Assembly: GCA_013398275.1 (NCBI GenBank)
Contig: VZSE01005034.1
Span: 30,980-94,979, forward strand
Direction: 5' to 3'
DNA: 64,000 nucleotides
Source of the DNA: Promerops cafer
Lineage: Eukaryota > Chordata > Aves > Passeriformes > Nectariniidae
The position numbers and the translations under genes were made by a program. This document shows positions 35,548-50,500 of this stretch, in pieces. The notes beneath the pieces were generated by a model that saw nothing but the letters and a program-made list of their open reading frames with translations, was not told where the DNA came from and did not search any database. Each line of letters starts with the position of its first letter. Positions within the stretch are counted from its first letter, which is position 1.

Positions 35548-38500
35548 CTGGAACAGAGAGACAGTCCATTACTGCTTGTCTGCGCGCACGTGGATGTGGG
35601 TGAGCACAGCCAGCCCAGTTCCTGGTGTGCTTTTAGGGAGTAGTGCTTTCAAGCTTTCACATTGCCTTCTCATTCCTGCCATCATGACCCAGGACATGCG
35701 GTCTGGGCTGATGATCCATATTGTTTACCAAGCACATATAATGACACCCTTAGAGATGGAAGTGATTTTTTCTTACTAATGAGTGTGCCTGTTAAAAGTG
35801 CATCCCAAAAACGCTGGGTTTGCAGGCAGATACATTGTGCCCCTGTGGTTGGCACTGGTGAGGCCACACCTCAACTGCTGTGTCCAGTTCTGGGCCTCTC
35901 AGTTCAGGGTAGTGCCTGGGTGAGTCCAGAAAAGGGCAGTGGAGGGGAAGGGGCTGGATCTTAAGTCCTATGAGGAGCAGCTGGGGGTGTTTAGCCTGCG
36001 GAAGAGGAGGCTGTGGGGTGACCTTATCACTCTAACTCCCTGAAAGGAGGAGGTAGCCAGCTGGGGATTGGTCTCTTCTCCCAGGCAACCAGTGACAGGA
36101 TGAGAGGACATAGCCTCAAGCTGTGCCAGGGGAGGTTTAGACCGGACATCAGGAGGAATTTCTTCACAGAAGGGGTTGTTAGACATTGGAATGGGCTGCC
36201 CAGGAAGGTAGTGGAGTCACCATCCCTGGAGGTGCTTAAGAAAAGACTGGGTGTGGCTGTGGCACTCAGTGCCAAGGTCTAGTTGACAAGGTCATGACTG
36301 AACAAAGGTTGGACTTGATGACTTCAGAGGGTCTTTCCAACCTAATTGATTCTGTGATTATGTGAAAACTGTGTATTCCAATGTGGCTGGCCTGGCAGCC
36401 AGAACAAATACTCCCTTGTTGCAGGTGCTGAGAGCTGCAGCACTTGGGTGCCACAGTCCTGGGGGGTAGGATGGCAGTAGCAGGTGTGTAACAGCACACA
36501 TCACCTTACCAGCTTCCACCGCAGGATTTTCATCCACTCGTCAGCTTCTATCCCAGTTTTTGCACACAGGTAGTATGTCCTCAGTGGGAACACTAAACTG
36601 TAAGTAAACAAAGCTTTCTGAAGTTGCTAGAACAACTGGCAGTTCTCCCCAAAACTGAGCCCAGCTGGCCTGTACCAACAGTTGCTGAGACAGAGCAGGG
36701 CAGGGAGGCTGTGCTCCTGTTCAGCCACCACGAGGGAGGTTAACCAAGAATGGGAGACTGTTATCCTTAAGGATAAGGACCCTTCTAAGCATAAAAGACC
36801 CACATCTGGGCACAGAAGAGGTTACCATGTGGCCTGCATCAGTGTCTGACCCCAAGATCCATGAGTCTAGGTGATGATTATAGATGCTTATAGAATTAGA
36901 AATGCCCACTACACATAGGCCCACCTTTTGCCAGGAGTAAAACAAAGCCATGCAGGACTGACAGAGGCTGGCTGACAGAAACAGACTTGTGAGGTAGAGG
37001 ATGAGCAGGATCACAACCACCTTTCAGAAGGGACCTTTCAGAAGCACACATTGTTTACATTTCAAAATTCCCTTTCTATTTTGAACTTCCCAGCAACATG
37101 GAGAAAATCCTGCTACCTACCAGAAACAATTGACTCTTTCCTGGGAATAGTCAAATTGCACAGCTGAGCATTCAGTTAAGTCAAGTGCTCGAATTGGTTC
37201 CGTAGCCTTGAAGAGAAAATGTTTTTAAAATGTGGACACATGAAAACAGAAGATAAGGCTATCTCAGTTCATCTTCAGTGCATCTAGACCTTTACAGGCA
37301 CCTCCAGAGGTTTCTCCAGGCATAGTTACAATGGCTGTAACACTATAAACACAAACTAGCAAGCATAACATCAGTGGTATGATACAAAGTGAGCTTAATA
37401 TGAAAAACACAGGACGGTTCTCATCGGGACAAGCGACAGAGGAGATCTCTACTGCAGGAATGCTTGAGCTCCATGGAGGCTGCTGAGGGTTTGGCTGATG
37501 CCTTGTGATGTAGCTGACACAGCAGCAAATCTGCTACCACTTTCAGCTAAGGTTTACAGGACAAAGGCACGGCTTATCAGTCTAGCCAGCTGTTGGAGAT
37601 TTAATTAATTCCTAAGTGCCTTAAAAGGATGAAGCTGGGTAAGGAGAAATGTAGAAGCAAAGCCAAAGTAGTGCTTGCAGCAGAAGTGGTAGGTTTGGCT
37701 GCCTGAGAAGCATGTGTACCCACACACCCACACATATATATAAAAGAAAACTTTTATATATATAAAAGTTTCTTTAGACAAGCTCAGGTGCAGGGATATG
37801 GACTGTGTGGAACAGCAACCCATCTCCCTTTGGAGTTTCATTCTCCCAAGGTGTGAGAGCTCTTCCTCCATTTGTTTCAGCCTCACACTCTTAAGACCTC
37901 AGAAGAGGCAGCTTAGTTTCTTTCTGCCCAAACACTCTTAGCTGTTTCCATGGTCTTTTACCAGGTGTATGGAGGTGTCTGTTGCTTTCTCATCTTGCCT
38001 AAATTTTCTTGCTGACTCAGTGGCTCTTAGTAATACCCTACATTAGAAGCCCCTGGTGCTGTGGTGTGATACCAAATGCTATCCCAGGGTCAGCTGCAAG
38101 CTGCTCACGTGTAGGTCCCTGCAACCCCACAGCAACAGCAGGAGTGCCAGGAGACACTGGAGCTGCTGCCTGGAAGGAGGTCGTATTCCTGACAAAGACA
38201 GGAATTCTTCTTGCCTGGTAAGTCACTAATGGAGTGCTGCTCTTTGAAATGCTATCCTGCAAACTTAATTCAAGTTGTCTTGAGCTGAAATGAAAACTGA
38301 TGGGAAGCCCTGCAAAAACATAACTGTTTGGAAATTGTAACGTTTGGTGAGAGAAGGCAGTTGTGTCTGCTCTTGTGTAAAAATCTGTTAGAGGACTGAA
38401 ATAGGGCTTGGCAGGGGTGAACAGTTTGGCTGTGTTTATGCCTCAAACAGAGGCATTGTCAGGGCAAAGAAACTCCAGATGTGTTTCTTATCTTTACTTA

Positions 38501-41500
38501 GATGAAGATAGAAAAGGAGCAGAAGCTGTAAGGATGCTGCAGGTTAATCTTTGCCAGAAGGAATTTTTAAATGAACAGTTTTCCGTGTGTCCTGTGAGAC
38601 TACTTGGAATAAAAGGATGAAATCAAAGAATGCAAAGGATTCTACCAGTATTTTTGGAACTATTTTAGCAGCACGCTCTCTGTCAGGTTGTGTCTAAGCT
38701 ACAAATAAAGGTTGTGTTGTGCTGGTAGCTTAAAATCCACTTAACAAAGCAACACAAAAATGTATTCTAGGCCAGGCTGGACAGGGCTTGGAGCAGCCTG
38801 GTCTAGTGGAAGGTGTCCCTGCCCATGGTGGAGGGCTTGGAAGGAGATGATCTTTGAGGTCTCTTCCAACCTGAACTATTCTGTGTAAAAAAGCCCTGTG
38901 AACTCTATCCAGTAGCTAAGACAGGCAGAGCACAGTAAATGTTTTCCAGCTGTAAAATTTACTTTCTCTTGTTGAAGTCATCAGCAAAACTGACTTTACT
39001 TGACAGGTTTGACCCCTCTGACAGTTTGGGAAGCTTTAGCTTGGAAAGCTGTGATACAGATGTGAGAAGCCAGAGATACAAGGAGGCTGTAGCTGCCTGT
39101 GTAGATGTTTAAAAGATAGAATTGGTGTTTGATACTTACTGTCTGGTCTTTGAAGTACTTAAGTTCATTCCTATGCAGTGTAAACCACCTTGTTTTCCAG
39201 TTCTGAAAGATCAAGAATGAATGGTAACTGTCTTGGGAGAGTTTAGTCCAAAACTTCTTAGGAAAGAAAAACTTTCAAAGTTGCTGGCTTGCTCTGGTTT
39301 ACAGTTGTGCTTTGTTGTTGCTCAAAACACAAATTGTTCCTCTCTGCAGGGAAATACAGGTGGAGCAATTTCAGCTCCACATCATCTTTAGCTGCTGTGG
39401 GTGATCTCAGAGTGGAAGCTAGAAATAAGTTTTCCTTACCTTGACTATTTTGCCTTGTTTTATCAAATATCCTTCCTTGGTACCAAGCTGTGAAGTAACA
39501 AAGAAAGGGATTGGGGTTAGAGGCTGAGCTCTGCTTCTATTTCCCACATCCCCCTCTTTGCCTACACCAGAAAGATGGATCAGTTCTTTGGGAAAGTCTC
39601 CATAGACACTTTCCATGCTCCCCTTGGGTGGATCCAGCCATCCTAGGGCAAACGTGGAGCTGTGCTGGCTCTGAAGGCAGCCCCCTAGACTGTGCCTCCC
39701 CCAGGGAGCTTCTGGCCTGCACCTTCTCAGCCAAACGGGGCGAAATAGCTGCAGTTACTCTTCATTTAGTAAAGCTGGATGGTTGCCTCGGTACGTCTTG
39801 TGACCAGAAGCACATGGGGTCTAACTGACAGTGGAATTATCCCCAGAAAATGCTCCTCAAATGCTAACAGGGGAAAGTGCTGTTTTACCAAGCTGTTCTC
39901 TCCTCTCAGCCAGGCCTAAGCTTAAAAGGAAAAACCCGTTATGTTCAATGCGCTTTGTGAAAAGTTGGGGGTTGAACTGGTTCTCTGGCATCATGAGTGA
40001 CACTTGGACCTTATGACTTCTTAGATAATGAAATTCTCTGTAGGGACCTGGCTGTGAGACTACAGACCTCTGAAAGTCAAAATATTGCCAAGTTACCACT
40101 CGTTCTTGAAAAAATACTACTTTTTTATTGGTGTGTGGAAGTCAAGCTTCTTTGGAGGTTAAAGTGTAACGCGGTGATGAAGGGTTGGTTGTGAGACACA
40201 TCAGAAATGGTTCTTCTAGCAACTTCATTAACCCATATTAACATAACTCTTCCTCTTTCCCCCAAAAAATACAGTATATAATTAAAATACTTTCCTGTCT
40301 GTTCAGAGGAAACTAGTCTGGAGAAACCACCCATCTCTCTTAGATATGAGTTACAAGGGATTTAGAGACTCTAATTGCTGTTCAAGTGAGTCTCAAATGT
40401 TAGAATAGGTTGCCTAAATGTAAATGATGATTTTTTTTGTGTGTGTGCATTTGTTTTTTTTTAATTCATGATAATGTTAATAATGACAAATTATTCTAAG
40501 AGATAAAAGATAACATGAGAATGAAAATCTTTCACATATTCTTTGTTTGGATAGTCAGACTCACCCAGGTCAGCTGCAGACAATGTTTTTCCAGGGACAG
40601 CACTGAAGTGACAACAATTATAAAAGCCTATATTTGCCACGGGACTGTACTGAGCAAGTCTGTATTTGTTTTGCCTTGTTTGGCAACGACTTCCTGTATT
40701 TACAAGCCCATAAAGGGATTAATAACCAGTCTTACTCCATAGCTCACTCCAGCAATCATCTAGACTTGGGCCAGAAGCACCCCTCCCACCAGAACACAAC
40801 TTACTGAGGGAGCATTTGGGACAAGGTCACTCTCTGTCCTTCCTGTCTGCATGGCAGTGTGAACTCGGACAGACTCATAAATGGAAGGCTCTTCCACTTG
40901 CCGTGGGTAGGGATGCTTCAATACAATTAAAGTTCCTGCAGAGAAAAGAGCAGGAGCAAGTCATCTGGCAAGTCCAGCTTAGAAAACAACTTGTCAGTAG
41001 CTGCATCTCTGAGGAATGGTTAATTTCACCTTTTCCTAAAATTAAAAAGGCAGCTGTGAAAACTGTAAATATAGGGTAGCTTTTCAAAACCTTTACCCTT
41101 TCAAATGTTTGCATGAAATCTCTTGACTCATTAAATTCCTTTTCTGCCCAAGAGGTTGGCATGGAGGGTAGGCAGGATGGTAAACTAGATAGGAGGCCAT
41201 AAGAGTCATTGGGTTTGCCAACATCCCACTGGCTGGTGCTTAAATCACTTAATCTGTCAGAGCTTTGGCTCCAGGCTTCCTTACAGTAAACCCACGTTAC
41301 CATCGCCTTCAACTGTTTTTACCACAGCTCTTCCCAGTTAAACCTTTCCATTATAGCCATGCTTCTCTTTCTCCAAGTAAGGTCATGTTTATTGCATGTT
41401 CCCTGAAAAAACCTGCATTCTCAATAGTGAATCTGTTGTACTTTTCAAAATAGCAAAGAACATCCTTGGAACAGTAACTGCTCCACCATCTAACTCCATT

Positions 41501-44500
41501 CTCTAAAAATAATGTCACAGCATACCAAATGCTGCTCCATTTGCATTTTATGCTGATATTGCAGCTCTTAAAGAGGAGGGATGCCAGAACTGGTAACAAC
41601 TCGGACTTGAAACCTACAGATGTATGAGTAATTTAAAAGTATTCTGCAATGGGAAGGGCTAAAAAGAGGAGTGGAAAAGTTGTATTTGAAGTAACCAGCT
41701 GAAATCTGTTTGCAGGCACAGGGGGTGTATGCAAATGTGATCTATTCAACTTGCTGTAGGTGGAAAGTCAACATTGATTTATTTCTATCTGGCCTTGCAG
41801 AAAAAAAAATTCTTTACCGTTTAAAACAAAATTGAGAACAGCTCCATCACCATTCCAGAGAAACTACTCCTAAGCTGTTGCATAGAATCAGGGTATCATC
41901 ATCTGTACACCATGGATAAAAAGCTCCATTGCAGAAATGGAAGGACTAATATAACATTTTATACAGTATTTGTTTTCTAGTAAGTCCTCTGTGGATTTTT
42001 TTCCTCCACAAAGACAATTGTACGGAATAATCTAGTAATTATACACAAGATGTAGCAAAAGCTGCACTGTAGCAAGATTATTCTGCCACATCTGCATCTG
42101 CTTGGATTGGAGTTGACTCTGATGAGCCCCTACCCAATTTTTGACAAAAGATGGTTACGACCCAGGAGAAATTTGACAACTGTATCTGAAGGAATATTGC
42201 CCACGTGTTAATTCTCTCTTCCTCTCTACTGTTTTCCATGGTATGGTAAGGTGGAAGGTTTCCTGATATGATGGTCAATATTTTTTTTTTTTTAGTTCTG
42301 TAGCACATCTGACTTACAGATTTCACAGAGCCAGTAGAATCTGATTAGGAAACCTTAAGGTGGCAAGTGTTGATCCCATCCATAGAGATCAGATAAAACC
42401 AATGTCTTTCTTATTAATGTCTGTAACACATCCAGTAAAGGAGTGAGGAATGGGGAAATACAAGTTTTATGTCATCTGAAATCTTTACAGAGCTAGGCCT
42501 GTGGGCGCATGCCTGATTTCCCAGGAAAAACAGCTCACTGGCACAGGGGATACATGTGGGAGCTCTGTGTTTGAACCACTCCTGAAAGCAATTTAAAAAG
42601 AGAGTGTTTTGAAAGATACAAGTGCCATATTGAGTGTACAACTGCATTTTTCTTGGGGGAAGAAATTGGCAAAGGAGCCCTTGAATTTAGTGTTTGCGTT
42701 AGCAGAGTACTGGTGCAAATTTAGTGTGTGACATGTTACAGTTATTGCATGTGCCAACTACCATTTAACTGGGCTCTTGAATACACTAGCATAACTAGTA
42801 CTGCTCTGAGTTATTTGCATACACTTGCCACAGAGGATACAAAAGTTTTTGGCATTAACTTGTAGTGACATGTCTTCAACTCTTACACTTGAAGCTAAAC
42901 ATAACACTGACATTGTCATGATAATATCCACTTTGTTTCTCCAGGGACTCTAGTCTGATGGTGTTCAATTCACTGGTAGGAATCAAGTTTAATATTTTGA
43001 GCCTTTAATTCAGGCAGCACATTGGTTGTTAAAGAAACTTGTGCTTTTCTCTCTCCTCTCAAAAGCGAGAAAAATCACTGTGATGGCAGATGGCATCAGC
43101 ATGGTGATGGCACTGCAGGCAGAACAGGAGAGATGGTTAAAAACACATTCCCTACAGGAAAGAGGATCATAACACTGTAGGCTCCTCCCTTGGACAAAGA
43201 ATAGTGAGATGAAACAATTTCAAGTCGCTTTTCCATTTATCCTTATTGGGGGATTTCAGCTTCATAGATGAATATTTATTTCCTCACTAACACCGTGCTT
43301 TGGTTCTGCTGGTTTTGAGAATGTTCTAATCCTCCTGGTATTTTGAAATGCTTCCTCCTCTGAGAAATTGAAAGGAGCTCATAGGCCTGGTTAGAAAAAG
43401 CCCAATAAGCTTATGTGTGGTTTATCTTCAAAGAACTTGAAAGATTTTTTTGAAGTGGAATTTTTTTAGATACAGATGTGAATTTATGAAGATGAACACT
43501 TTAGCAGAAGATCTATGTGCCAGCACATCAGAAGCTCCTTTTAGTTAGATCTTTGTGAAGCATGGCTACAGGTGTGTTCATTCACACAATATGGCTCTCC
43601 TTACCTGTTTCACTTCCAATTAAAGGCTGGTTTGCAAAATGCATGACTAATTCCTTCAAGCTAGAAAATTCATTAAATCCAAATTTGAATGAAGTTCCTG
43701 TGTGTTCAACATGGAAGTGTTTCACAGAATCTTTTCCCCTGAAATAAAATAGGAAAATTTGTCAAGACATAAATGCCAAAGGCATTTGGCACATACAATC
43801 CTTAAAAAGCAGCTTTCACTACAGGGAATCTGACCCAGATCACAGGCTGCCAATCACTGTCCTAGCAGTAACACTACTGCCATTACTGTCCCTCACTAAT
43901 CCTCAACACATCTGAAAATCAGGTTTTAATTGCTGACTTACAGACATGAGATGATGAAAGCCTGGAAAGGCCAATTTAACTCTTAATTAACTGGTTAATT
44001 TAACTCTTGCATCAGCAAAAAGACTCACAAAAGATATTTCAAGCCTTTTGCCCAAAGAGGATGAAATCCTTTCACTTACTGGACTTCAGTCTTGAGGGTG
44101 TACTCAGTATGTGTCTTGCTTTTCAAGTAGCACCCCAATCTCACTGAAAATGTCTTCTGTTTCCCTTTGAAAAACAGGCTCTGTTTTGCACCCAAACAGG
44201 GGTTTAATAACCTAATTTTAAATACCTAGGGCTTTAGAATTTGTTTGCTTTGTCTCTGTATTTGGATGATTTGTTCCACTAGGATGGGCACTGACAAACA
44301 TGAACCAGGGTCCTTGTTCTGTAAGGGAAGTAACAACTCTTGTTTATGAACCCTGATGGCATTTAGAGAAGTGTGCAAGGTCTCACTTCCTGGGTAGGCA
44401 TTTATTTTGACTTCAAAAGACAGTGAAGCACTTATTGCAAGTATTTCTCTAGTCAAAAAGTTATTTTTGTTAATGTTATTAGCACCCAAAATAAACTGTC

Positions 44501-47500
44501 TGAGGAAAGACTTATATAGCAAATATACTGAAAAAATGTGGTGAAGAAAATGAATTTTAGCATCTCTCTCATTGTTTATTGCCACTTCCAAAGAAGATTA
44601 TGATTTCAAGCAGGTATTTAAATATTTATCTTTGAACAGTATTTATGATGGTGTAGAAGATGCCTCTATGGGTCTCCCACAAGTGCTACAGTCAGCTGGG
44701 GCACAACAAGCCAAGTGCAAATGCTCAACACCAGGGAAGAGCTGCTGTGGCTCTGCTGCAGTTACAGGGTTTTCCATCTTTTTGTTTAATTTCTCAAGAC
44801 AGTGTTGCAATGAGAGCAAATTCTACTCTGCTTCCTACTTCCTTTTCAAACTGGCTAATGTAGCTGGGGGAGGGGATTTCAGGCAATATGTGATCTCTCT
44901 TCCTACAGCTGTCAATAAAAGCCTCAAGGGATGGCTAAGCATTTTTTCCTTGAAAAACCCCAAACTATAATCATGACTGAAGTTCCTTGTGATGCTGAGG
45001 CAGAAAATAAAGTACAAGCTACAGAAGATACTTTAGGACAGAAGGAAAATGACAGCTAGAATTGCTGAAGTTATCCTTTCGACAGAAATGTATCAGAACA
45101 AAATAGAATTACTTATTCTAAAATTAAGTTTTAATATTAGTCAAAAACACAAAAGAAAACGTAACATTAACCAGTAGAAAAATTGTATAACATTTTAAAA
45201 TCAAAATCATTATTCAAAGGATATTTACCACCAGAAACAGCAGAAACTAACAGAACAGAACAAAAGATCAAACTTCAGACTGGGTTATTCAGTTCATATG
45301 GTAATGCAGTAAGTAATTCTTGCTACAGGAAGAGCTGAACAAGAGATTGGAATGGGCCCGAAATGGACTTTTGTAGGTCTTCTAAGGCTAGAATCTGTTA
45401 AAGCAGCAAATTTATTTTCATTAATTAACACTTCCTGTTAAAAGAACTATTTAAATTTTGGTTTATTACAATAAGTTGTTTCCTGAATTCCCTTTAAAAC
45501 TACTTTCAAGATACATATATATAGGTTTTTTAATTATCTGTGGTAGTTATCTCAAATAATGCTTAATATTTTAAAGTAAAAAAGTATTAGCCAGAAAAAC
45601 AATTCTTAATTTTAAATTACTTTTTTTAAGGAAAGCTATTACTTATAAATGCCACTATTCTTTTTGGCAGCACTTGCACTCAATTCAGTCATTGCTACTC
45701 TGAATACTCATTCTGTAACATCACCTTCAGATCTGTTGGGCACCCTTTGTGTAAATGGCTGCCCATAGCAGTAATAATTTCAACTGTGTGTAGAGGCACA
45801 CTTGCTCCTAGATCTTCTGTCAGAAATGGGTGAAACACCTCATCATTGCCTTTCCTGGGGAACAGGGTATGTGTAAATTGGACTTTCCTCAGTTCCCAAG
45901 CAACTACTCTTCCAAATTGGAACAGCTCCTGGTACTGAATATGTGGAAAGCCACAATCTCAGGGGCACATGCCGTGCTCCTGTCAGGCATGTAAATAACC
46001 AGCAGCATTACAGAGATCAAAGTGACTTCAAAAAGTTACTGTGATTCAGCTGAGTTGTGGCCACGAATTGTTCAGAGGCTCAGTTTGCAGCAGGAATGAG
46101 CTTGCATGCACCAGCTTAAAATTTTGGTCTAGAGGCTGTTTTTATCACGCAGTTGCCAAAGGCTGCAAATATTTTTAGGGCTGGTTACCTCCACCCAGCC
46201 AACGTGCAGGGACTGCCTTGTGTGTCTAATGCATGTGTCCTTAGGTCGACTCACTAAAATGTTGTGGCTCCTCTCCTTCTGGGAGATTCTTTGAATGTGA
46301 TTCAGTAGTGAAGTAACCAGGCTGGGCTTCCTCTGCTCTGTATCAGTTGTATCCTGAACAGTTGTGTCCTAAATTGCTGTAATTGACTTCATGGCCCTGA
46401 CATCGATCACTCACAAGATGCTGTTCAATTTAGTCACGCAGACCTGGCTAAGACTGAAACTTAGCACAGAACAGAGGAGTAAAACCAGCCAGTCAAACAC
46501 TGGATCATCCTTCATGATGGTTCCTATACAGAGATTGAGAAACTAGTGAGGTTAGCACCTGTTAAATGTTTGTTGCTGTCCTCATCATAAAACTTTTCTA
46601 CTCCCACCAGCGGTTTATTAAACTGCTTTAACTGACATGCAGATTTTTATCGTGCAGACTGAAAATTTACAGCCATTCTATAGAATAATGTTTTCTACCA
46701 ATAAGATTAATTCATAACTTGCAAAAATGAGAGCAGCTGTCAAATCCAATCCAGTTTTTTTCCACTAGCAAAATGCCGTTCCGTGGGATTATACCAATAG
46801 TAATATATTTCAAAATAGTTTAAGCCGCAGGGGAAAAAAAAACCAAACTGTAATGCAGGGGACATTCAAACATGGAAGTAAGTGCAGCATTGGATTAGTT
46901 CACTCTGTCCATAGCCTACCTCACAGAGAGGGAGTACAAATCTTCCCTTTCATTACTCTTCCTCAAAAGATAGCTCCCGTCCTGCCCGTTGGAGAGCAGC
47001 AGCGCTTCTGCTGCGTGTCGGGTGAGGTTGTCATGGTACCACCTGGGGAGACACAAGGGGTTACAGCATCCTTACTCTGCTCTTAACTGGCTGCTGCTGC
47101 TTTTGGGAGCAGGGTTAGAGAAAGCAGTGTTACTTGCAGTCCTTCCTCTACAATTTTGAGTTACCACCCTTCTCACAGGCACTCGCAATTTACACAGATC
47201 TGTGCCCCTTGCAGTGGCCTCCTTTTGACATGGTCAAAAAACTATTTTTTGTGATCACAAAGTTGTGTACAAACAGCTGACTGTTTTGCTGGATCTAAAA
47301 CCCCTGCAAATTCTACTTCCATGAGCAACAAATGATCCAGGTCTGTGCTGATAAGGTGAAAGCAGTTTTGGGGGGGTATACAGAATCCTTTGTCTATTTT
47401 CAGAAGCTGTACTTCCTGGCATATGTATGTTCTTTGATACACATCCTCTTCTGGGCAAACAGGCAGCACTTAGACTCCTCATAAACTCTCTATTTCCCCC

Positions 47501-50500
47501 AACACGTCTTCACTGCCAAGATGTGCAATTAAACGTGCCTGCCTAAGCTTAGAATCAAAGGGATCAAAATTAACTGACAAAATTTCAGTGCAAATTAGGT
47601 TATCTTATTGTTGCTTCTTGGCCAGGTGTCTGATCAAGATCTGAGCAACAAAGAAAAACATCTAAACACTGTTTCAATTTATGTTCAGTGAAAATTAATT
47701 TCATTTTTATATAAAAAGCTTTGCAAGGACTTCACAGGAAAAAACTCCTGCGAAGAAGTCCAGGAAGTGTAGCTTATGGGTTTATTTCCATTCAGAATGT
47801 TCCACAATGGAAACACCCAATTTTTTACAAGAGACAAGGATCTCACAGGAAATGAACCTGAGACTGAGCACAAAAAGCTGGAGCTATAAAAGGTTGGAGC
47901 TGAAATCCTGCAAGGCACGTGATAATAACCATAGCCATGCACACACACACGAGGCTATGGAGCAGAAGGAGGGAGGGATACTACAGCCAAGGCTCTGTTG
48001 GGAGCAAGCTTCCCTTGTCTGTTTGTGGAGCGGTGCCAGGTCGCCTTTCCCTTCCTTTAAAATGCCTGTAGCATTGGGAACAAAGCCTGTCAGTGCTTCA
48101 GCCAAAGAAACAGAGTCTCACTGAAAGCAGAAGTGCCACTGCAGCACTTTCCAGTACTTGTATCGTGGCAGTCTTCGAAATGAAACCAGGTGTAATTGTA
48201 TCCTCTTTCTCCTTAGCTGTTCATCCCAAGTTTCCACCAAACTTGGCATCTCATACAAAGCTTTAACTCTGAATTTGGACGGCTGCCTGTTTGAAAGGCC
48301 AGCTGGCTGATAAATTGCTTTATGAGAGACTCCAGACGGTTAACCCAGAGGAAGAGAAGATCCATGTGAAACTCAATACAGGCAGGGTATTGCTGTTTTG
48401 GCTCTAGAATGTGGTCCATCTACACAGTAGAATAAAATAATGAATATTTAAAGATCAAAGTGTCATCCTCTGGAACACCTGTTAGCCAAAATCTGCTTTG
48501 GGATTAACTGCCCAAGTAAGTAACAGGCAAAGGTCAGATCATTCCTGATGTGGGGAGGCTCGTACCAGCATGGCCAGACCTGCAGCTGAGAATGCTGCAC
48601 TGTGTTTTCCGTGGGATTTTGTAACACTATTTGGCTCACTTCTGTGCAAAAGGAGCAGATGTTGAGAAAATCTGTGAGTGGTCATTGTCACGAAGGAGGC
48701 AAATTTAGTTGCTCATAACTGCATTGTTACCTTATTTCCAAAAAAAAAATCCCTTTTACTAAACTTTTGAAAGAGAAGTCTCTTAAGTTTAAAAATTGCT
48801 GTGTTTAAATCCACTCTCTCTTTACACATAAAAGCCCAGTGACTAATGAAATGTTACCACTACACAAAAAAAAAAAAAAAATAGATAAACCAACAACAAA
48901 ACCCTTAATTGGGAAAAAAAATGTTGTTTGAAAGTGTACTTTTAAAACTTTGCTGTCAAGGCTGCACCAGGTTCTTGCCTAAATATGCTGTCTCAGACAA
49001 AAATCCCTCAAATGTTACTGTGTTCCTCTTGTTCAGCTCAAAAATTAGAAGTGGATGGGAGACAGTAATGCAGATCTTGGTGTCAAAGAGACTGTTACAC
49101 ATAATTTCAGGTTTTTTCTCTTCCTGACTGTGACAGATGGTTTGATCAAGTTACTTCGATATTTCACTGTGAAAATGGTCACACAAACTTGGTTCCAATT
49201 GCATGAACAGAGATAAAAATATTAAAATGCTGAAGAAAATTTAGAATTTGCATCACAGAACACCAGGAAGGTAAACAAATACACACCTATGCAGTCTGCT
49301 CTCACAATCAAGCCTGAGCTGACAGTACAAGTAGAAATCACCAGGACTAAAAACAAACCCAAACAGTCCTGTGGTTAGACACTACAAGGATACTTCAGGT
49401 AAATATAAGTATTTTTCACAGGGAGAATCCTTCTATTTATCTGTCACAGAAAAAAAAAAAACTTTTAAGCAGTTCTTTGAAATTGGCAGGCAAGTCAAGA
49501 TGGGAGTTGTGGCTCATTTGGCAGAACTGTAAAAGGCAGTCCACCTTCAGCTGAAGTTTTGGTTGACTTCTGAGTCACACCTGGGGCAGGAAAATGTTGA
49601 TGCAAAACACAATACTGTATCTACCTTCATGCCATCTTAAAACGAGACATTAAGGAAATCAAAGTTCTTTACAAACACCCATCTCTTCGAAGCCCCTAGA
49701 AAGTCCTTCATAAAGCTGAGTTGTCTTCAATCTTTGGTTTTGAACATGGTGGATAATGTTGGATAATCGCAATGTTTCTGAAGGTCCTTGCAAAAGTCAT
49801 CTTTATAGAGTCTTTTATTCACTACAAAACAAGTCCAGAAATATGCTCTGTACTTTGACATCTTTCAGACAGAAAATCATCAGTAGTGTAAAAATTGCCT
49901 GAGGTACTTGACTGAGATTCTCTGAGAAACACAAGAAAGACAGATTAAATTCCTTCCTTGCTTCAAAGCCAATTCTTCTGGCTGCCCTTGGCCTTGTACA
50001 CCCTCCTGATATATATACATACTTCTGGGAAGTTTCTCTTTTCTAATTATTTCATTTCTTCTATTAAAAAAAAAAAAAAGGTGGTCAGATTTTTGGGGTT
50101 CCTTTTCTACAATTTGACTAGCAATCTCAGGCTCCGAGGTTATACCTGCTGTCATTTATCCTTTCTTGTTACTTTAACTTCATCCTAAGTGACATTGAAT
50201 CTCTTTATCCCATCCATGTAAGCATGTTTGTGTTGCCAGTGTGTGTTGTTGAATGACCAGGCCATCCTTCCTGCTCTTTGGAATGGCCAGTGAAAGCATG
50301 TCTTAGGATGGGCAAGCACAGCCAGTGAGATCACTCTTGCTACCCTTTGAAAAAGAAAGCATTTTCAGATATCAGCCTATTCTTTAGGTCACACTGCGTT
50401 GGTGACTGCATAGAGGAAGGACTTTACTGACTTTACTCTTACAGGAAGGAGAAGGAAGTGACACCCCCAGTGCCCCAGAATGCCCAGACTCATCAGAGCA

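Larger units (their letters stand above)
37207..39139 (-). other. DAPP1: DAPP1 intron 6
   Basis: 1.93 kb. Holds an AT hairpin (37734-37763) and a short CR1 3' fragment (38771-38885). No coding sequence. Confidence 0.85.
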
